Of a DNA stretch of 31,770 nt, positions 27,992 to 31,770 are shown piece by piece. The first letter of the stretch is position 1. Each line of letters begins with the position of its first letter. The position numbers and the translations under genes were made by a program. The DNA lies in the IMG/VR virus record IMGVR_UViG_3300046007_009988, positions 1 through 31,770 of that record. One strand, given 5' to 3'. The notes beneath the pieces are model-generated. The model worked only from the letters and a program-made list of their open reading frames with translations. It was not told the origin of the DNA and did not search any database. The DNA is from a virus.

Positions 27992-29565
27992 GGCTGGGGC
28001 TCCTGGTCCAGTGGCTCGGCGGATAGCTCGCTGACGCGCTTTCCGACGGTGAACTCCGTCGGCTCGCCGTTGAAATACAGGCGGATACTCGCGGCCGGCT
28101 CGGCCTCGCTGGCGGTGATCGCGAACGGCGAGCCCTCGACCCCCAGGATGCCGTCGATCATCAGGTGCTCGATCGTCCCCTCGCCGCCCTCCCAGTAGAC
28201 GTACTGGCCTTCGCGGAAGCCGCCGGCCTCCGGCACGCCGGCCCCGGGGCCGCGGCCGGCATCGGCCGGCGACTGGTCCGCCGGCGGCTGCTCGAGCGGC
28301 TGCCCTTCCGGCGGCGCGGCCGCGACCGCCGCGGCGTTCGAGAGCGTGGAGAACCCGAGCTGCATGAACGTCTGGTCCGCGGCCGGGTCGTCGAGCAGGT
28401 CGAAGTCTTCCAGGTCGCGAACGGTGTTCGGGCTGATCGCGCCCATGTTGAACATGGACTGGTAGAGCGCGGCCCTCGCCGCGTTGTCGCCGCGGAGCAG
28501 GCCGCGGCTGTCGAGCTTGACGTACACGTCCTCGCCGTAGACCGGCTGGAGGGCCATGTCGAACGGCCCCTCCATCCGCTTTTGCCAGGGCAGCATGCAC
28601 CACACCTGGGCGGAGAGATGCTCCTGCTCCGGGTTCGAGTAGCGGGCCATCTTGGCATCGCCGAGCAGCGTGGACGGCACGCCCCAGTGCCGGCAGATGT
28701 CGGGGAGGATCGCGTCCCGCAGCTGCTGGTACTGGGACTGCTCCATGCTGTTCCCCTGCATGGGCACGATATCGAGCTTGTCCGTCGTCACGGCCGGGGC
28801 GCCGCGGTTCGACCCGCCGTACATTTCGCGGAACATGGTCCGCAGCTCGTCGATCGCCCGCTCGTCGAGCTTCTCGCGGGTCTTGATCAGGAAGTCGGGC
28901 CGGGCGCCGTTCCGCCAGTAGGCGGTCGCGGCGACGTCGAGCTGGCGGGCCAGGCCAATCGAGGTGGAGCAGACCTCGCTCGGAGCCATGCCCCACAGGC
29001 CGTTCTCGCTCATCCACTTCCAGTGGAGAACCTCCTCCTGTCGCAGCGGGATCCAGCCGCCCTTCTCGGAGAGGAACTGGTAGCGGATCGAGTAGTCGGG
29101 AAGCTGCTCGACCTTGACGCGGGTCGGGTGCATGGGGACGAGCGTGGTCATCCAGCCGCGCTCGCCCGACAGCACCCGAGCGAAGCCGTTGCCGTGCAGC
29201 GCCGTCCAGTAGCCCTGGAGCGACATGAAGTCGAACGAGGTCTGCCAGGGGTTCGGCCGCTTGCGAATCGTGTAGCCGCAGGGCGGCGAGAAGTCGACCT
29301 TCCGCCCGTTGGGCAGGGTCTGCTTTATGTGGATCGGCATCACGCCGATGCCCTGGCCGATGAACCGGCACACCGCGAAGATCGACGAGACGCGGATCGC
29401 GATCTCGGGCGTGATGTGGCCGCCGGCGAGGCTGCCGATCCCGCCGCCGCTCGTCCACAGCGAAGACCCGCGAACCGAGACCATCGCAGGCTCGGGCGCC
29501 GCCTTGCCGCGCCGCCGAGAACTGGGCCGCTTCGTGGTGGTGGCGGAGGCCTTCTGGCGGGGCAT
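27988..29565 (-). CDS. HK97-type portal protein
   Basis: A 525-residue protein. The core (SSIFAVCRFIGQGIGVMPIH, PNPWQTSFDFMSLQGYWTAL, HGNGFARVLSGERGWMTTLV, and ILPDICRHWGVPSTLLGDAK) has the PF04860-type portal pattern. It forms the dodecameric ring for DNA entry. The N-terminus is basic and the C-terminal region (PEGQPLEQPPADQSPADAGR) is Pro-rich, then a beta domain (YVYWEGGEGTIEHLMIDGIL) not typical of the family, perhaps an added head-interaction domain. The stop overlaps the protease start by 4 nt. Confidence 0.9.
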   Translation of the reverse strand: MPRQKASATTTKRPSSRRRGKAAPEPAMVSVRGSSLWTSGGGIGSLAGGHITPEIAIRVSSIFAVCRFIGQGIGVMPIHIKQTLPNGRKVDFSPPCGYTIRKRPNPWQTSFDFMSLQGYWTALHGNGFARVLSGERGWMTTLVPMHPTRVKVEQLPDYSIRYQFLSEKGGWIPLRQEEVLHWKWMSENGLWGMAPSEVCSTSIGLARQLDVAATAYWRNGARPDFLIKTREKLDERAIDELRTMFREMYGGSNRGAPAVTTDKLDIVPMQGNSMEQSQYQQLRDAILPDICRHWGVPSTLLGDAKMARYSNPEQEHLSAQVWCMLPWQKRMEGPFDMALQPVYGEDVYVKLDSRGLLRGDNAARAALYQSMFNMGAISPNTVRDLEDFDLLDDPAADQTFMQLGFSTLSNAAAVAAAPPEGQPLEQPPADQSPADAGRGPGAGVPEAGGFREGQYVYWEGGEGTIEHLMIDGILGVEGSPFAITASEAEPAASIRLYFNGEPTEFTVGKRVSELSAEPLDQEPQP

Positions 29566-29572
29566 TGGCTGT

Positions 29573-29609
29573 CCATCCGTGGGGCCGGCGCGCAGCGCGG
29601 CCGGGATGG
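29573..29609. other. Hairpin between terminase and portal genes
   Basis: The arms CCATCC (29573-29578) and GGATGG (29604-29609) enclose a second GC palindrome (GGCCGGCGCGCAGCGCGGCC). The hairpin is in the 88-nt gap between the terminase stop and the portal start. It may be an mRNA processing or attenuation element, or just part of the portal leader. No T-run. Confidence 0.4.
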
Positions 29610-29653
29610 TGGATCAGTCTCGCCCCGCCCTTCCGACCCGCTGAACCTGGGGC

Positions 29654-31291
29654 CTACCAGAGCCGGACGAACTTGTAGTCGTCCGGGCTCGGCGGCTCGA
29701 GCGATTCGTCGGAGTCGATCGCCATCGCGAAAGCGTTGGCCGTGGCCGACAGCCCGTCGATCTTCTCCGTGCTCTTGCCCTTGTCCGGCTTGATCATGCC
29801 GGTAGTGTCCGTGTAGACGAGGCAGTGGTTCGCGTTCCACAGCAGGATCGGGTTCTCGTAGCGGAACCGCTTTTCCACCACCAGGCCCTCGAGCATCTTG
29901 CAGGGCGAGTTGAGCCGGCTCGTCGTCTGGGCGACCCCTTTGACCTCGAGGCCCTCCCGCTGGAGGAACGTCGCGAGCGGCCCGACCTGCCACGGGTCGC
30001 AGCCCACCCGGACGATGCGATGCTCCTGGCCGAACGCGAGGATGTCGCGGGCGACGTGCTCGTGGTCGAGCCGCGCCCCCGGCGTCACGGTCAGCCAGCC
30101 CTCGCGGACCCAGGTCGAGTAGGGGACGCGGTCCTTCTTTTCGCGCTCGGCCACGGTCTCCTCGGGCACCCAGTAGCGCATGACCGCGTCCCAGGATCCG
30201 TCGGCCGCCTTGAACAGGAAACATGCCGCCGTCATGTCGAGGTTCGACGCCAGGTCCACGCCGACGACGCAGGGCCGGCCGGCCAGGGCCTCGGGCGGCG
30301 GCTGCCGGCAGGCGGCGAACGAGTCGCCCTTGAACCATTGCTCGTCCCGGCCGTCGGCCCACACGTTCAGCGAGTAGCGGAGCCAGCGGCTGAACTTCCG
30401 CGAATCCGTACAGGCGTCCTGGTAGTCGGCCGCGAACTCCTCCTCGGAGAACGTGATCCCCATCGACGGGTTGGCCTCGCGCCACACGGCCGGGTCGCCG
30501 TAGCCGCGCGGGTCGTCCGGCTTGGCGGCGTAGATCAGCCCGTAGAACGACGGGTTCGCCGCCGGGTCGCCGCCGTGCTCGCGGCTCACGAGCTGGGCGT
30601 CCTTCCACCACTGGTAGCCGACGCCGTTCTTGTTGTCGCCGGCCGTCGAGATCGCCAGGACCAGGCCGTTCGCCGTGGCCCGGGTCGCGTAGGTGAGGGC
30701 CGAGACCAGCTCGTCCGACCGGTGGGCGTGGATCTCGTCGATGATCACGGAGCCGTTCAGCCCCTCGTTCCGCCAGGCGTCCGCCGACAGGCACCGCAGG
30801 ACGTTCCCGTGTTCGCGGTTCCGGATGATCGACTTCGAGTCCACCACCTCGAGCCGCTTCGACAGGATCGGCGAGGCCTCGACCGACCGCTTCAGCATGC
30901 GGTAGATGATCCTGGCCTGCTCGCGGTCCACCGCCGCCGGGTACACGTCGGCCAGGGGGAAATGGGCCGTGAGCAGGTACTCGGCCAGGGCGGCCATGAG
31001 GAAACTCTTCCCCTGCTTCTTCGGGCAGAAGATCCCGGCCCGCCGGTAGCGGAGCCGGCCGTCCGGCCGCTTCCACCCGAAGAGCGGCATCACGACCCGA
31101 TCACGCTGCCAGTCGATGAGCCGCATCGGCTGGGCGGGCCCGCCGTCCGGCGACGGCACCCGGCAGAACCGCTCGATGAACTGGACCGGGCGGAGCGCGG
31201 CCTCGAGGTCGAACGTGTAGCCCGGGCAGGCCTCGGGCCGGTCGTCAGCCGGTGAAGGTCTCGAACGCGAGCTCGTCCGGGTCTGTTTCAT
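29654..31291 (-). CDS. terL: Terminase large subunit
   Basis: A 545-residue packaging ATPase and nuclease. Walker A-like CPKKQGKS (89-96) and Walker B VIIDEIH (Asp185, Glu186) power DNA translocation. ISTAGDNKNG is the coupling motif region. The RNase H-like nuclease has VVGVDLASNLD (Asp346), GCDPWQ and the later acidic ATANAFAMAIDSD. Length is normal for this HK97-like class. The start overlaps the small terminase by 47 nt. The ATG was chosen as the first after the upstream frame. The gene cuts concatemers and fills the capsid through the portal. Confidence 0.93.
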   Translation of the reverse strand: MKQTRTSSRSRPSPADDRPEACPGYTFDLEAALRPVQFIERFCRVPSPDGGPAQPMRLIDWQRDRVVMPLFGWKRPDGRLRYRRAGIFCPKKQGKSFLMAALAEYLLTAHFPLADVYPAAVDREQARIIYRMLKRSVEASPILSKRLEVVDSKSIIRNREHGNVLRCLSADAWRNEGLNGSVIIDEIHAHRSDELVSALTYATRATANGLVLAISTAGDNKNGVGYQWWKDAQLVSREHGGDPAANPSFYGLIYAAKPDDPRGYGDPAVWREANPSMGITFSEEEFAADYQDACTDSRKFSRWLRYSLNVWADGRDEQWFKGDSFAACRQPPPEALAGRPCVVGVDLASNLDMTAACFLFKAADGSWDAVMRYWVPEETVAEREKKDRVPYSTWVREGWLTVTPGARLDHEHVARDILAFGQEHRIVRVGCDPWQVGPLATFLQREGLEVKGVAQTTSRLNSPCKMLEGLVVEKRFRYENPILLWNANHCLVYTDTTGMIKPDKGKSTEKIDGLSATANAFAMAIDSDESLEPPSPDDYKFVRLW

Positions 31292-31706
31292 CGCCCGATC
31301 CCGCGGCCGGCAGCCGCGCCTCGTCCGCCGCCGTGAGGCCGAACTTCGCCGCCAGTGTGACGAAGTCCCGGCGCGAGTCACGCAGCAGGCGGGCCACGGG
31401 CGACACGGCCTGGCCTTTCTCGGTCGCGGTGATCCAGCCCTCGCGGTCGATCTGCTCGGCGAGCCCGCGGATGTCGGCGTGGAGGTGGCAGAGCTGGGCG
31501 AAGACCTCGGCGTGGACCTGACGGAGCCGGCCCTCGGCCGCGAGCGTGGGCGCGTGCATCTCCCAGAACGACGAGGCCAGTGGTCGGGCCGTGACGTGGG
31601 CCGGCGGCGTCACCGATTCAGGATCGGTGGTCGCGCGGGCGAGGGTGTTCCGGCCGGTCGCGGAACGCTCGGAGGTTGGGTCGGGAAGGGGGCCGCGTCT
31701 ACCCAT
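31245..31706 (-). CDS. terS: Terminase small subunit (P27 family)
   Basis: A 153-residue protein. It begins MGRRGPLPDPTS, the typical P27 small terminase start, followed by FWEMHAPTLAAEGRLRQVHA, then VFAQLCHLHADIRGLAEQID, and the closing ARLLRDSRRDFVTLAAKFGL. It binds the packaging site and recruits the large subunit, encoded next with a 47-nt overlap. It is the first gene of the leftward structural operon. Upstream, 31707-31770, is a less GC-rich leader in which I see no clear promoter. Confidence 0.86.
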   Translation of the reverse strand: MGRRGPLPDPTSERSATGRNTLARATTDPESVTPPAHVTARPLASSFWEMHAPTLAAEGRLRQVHAEVFAQLCHLHADIRGLAEQIDREGWITATEKGQAVSPVARLLRDSRRDFVTLAAKFGLTAADEARLPAAGSGDETDPDELAFETFTG

Positions 31707-31770
31707 TTTGTGGCCTGCCTAGTTTTTGGTTACTCGACAGAAACTCGCGTTGAGGTCGCGTGGGCTCTCT

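Noticed and set aside
28165-29793. Long plus-strand ORF opposite the portal gene
   Set aside because: Typical GC-rich mirror frame, Arg/Pro/Val-rich without domain. The minus strand codes for a well recognised portal protein.
1-31770. CRISPR array, rRNA, tRNA or insertion sequence
   Set aside because: No regularly spaced identical repeats, no tRNA cloverleaf, no transposase motif or terminal inverted repeats were found on either strand.
1-31770. Circular genome with the two window ends adjacent
   Set aside because: Joining the right end to the left end would stop the truncated tail protein at once (TAG) in mid-domain, so the window is more probably cut from a longer sequence.

Overview
The window is a GC-rich tailed-phage genome segment, either an integrated prophage or a temperate siphovirus, with no rRNA, tRNA or CRISPR. 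Almost everything is read leftward on the minus strand in tightly packed operons. Genes usually overlap by 1 or 4 nt (ATGA, GTGA or TGATG junctions), and GTG starts are frequent. The host is probably a planctomycete. The basis is indirect: high GC, a papain-like C1 peptidase and Cys-rich small proteins in the virion/lysis region, a C-terminal 'PTPEEI...W' motif in the HTH protein next to rusA, and planctomycete-like intergenic repeats. This is inference, not proof.

Right arm (31.7 to 15.1 kb, minus): a complete HK97-type head and siphovirus tail module. In order of transcription it holds small and large terminase, portal and a prohead protease fused to a HAD-like domain. A block of membrane proteins plus a membrane-anchored papain-like protease follows (possible lysis cassette), then the major capsid protein, head-tail connectors, tail completion proteins and two tail-tube-like proteins. 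Next come a tail assembly chaperone with a -1 slippery site (gpG/gpGT arrangement), the tape measure protein and several minor tail proteins.

Middle (15.1 to 9.5 kb): a metallophosphoesterase, a dNMP kinase, three glycosyltransferases of different folds and a plus-strand SAM methyltransferase wedged antisense among them. A plus-strand tyrosine integrase follows, with a divergent excisionase-like HTH gene. This looks like a lysogenic-conversion or surface-glycan module beside the integration module.

Left arm (9.5 to 0 kb, minus): small early genes, a Sak4-like RecA-fold ATPase with an SSB-like partner ending in DDIPF, a replication initiator carrying repeated DNA motifs (candidate origin), and a RusA resolvase. 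A small HTH protein, a collagen-like fibre and a tail-tip/receptor-binding gene that runs off the left edge follow.

The most unusual part is 2.8 to 4.3 kb. Four short non-phage-like genes lie head to tail and are separated by four near-palindromic 55 to 90 bp elements. These elements have integron attC architecture: AAC and GTT boxes, paired arms with one conserved unpaired G, covarying stems and variable loops. ORF stop codons sit at the AAC boxes. This looks like an integron-type gene-cassette array carried between the replication gene and rusA of a phage.
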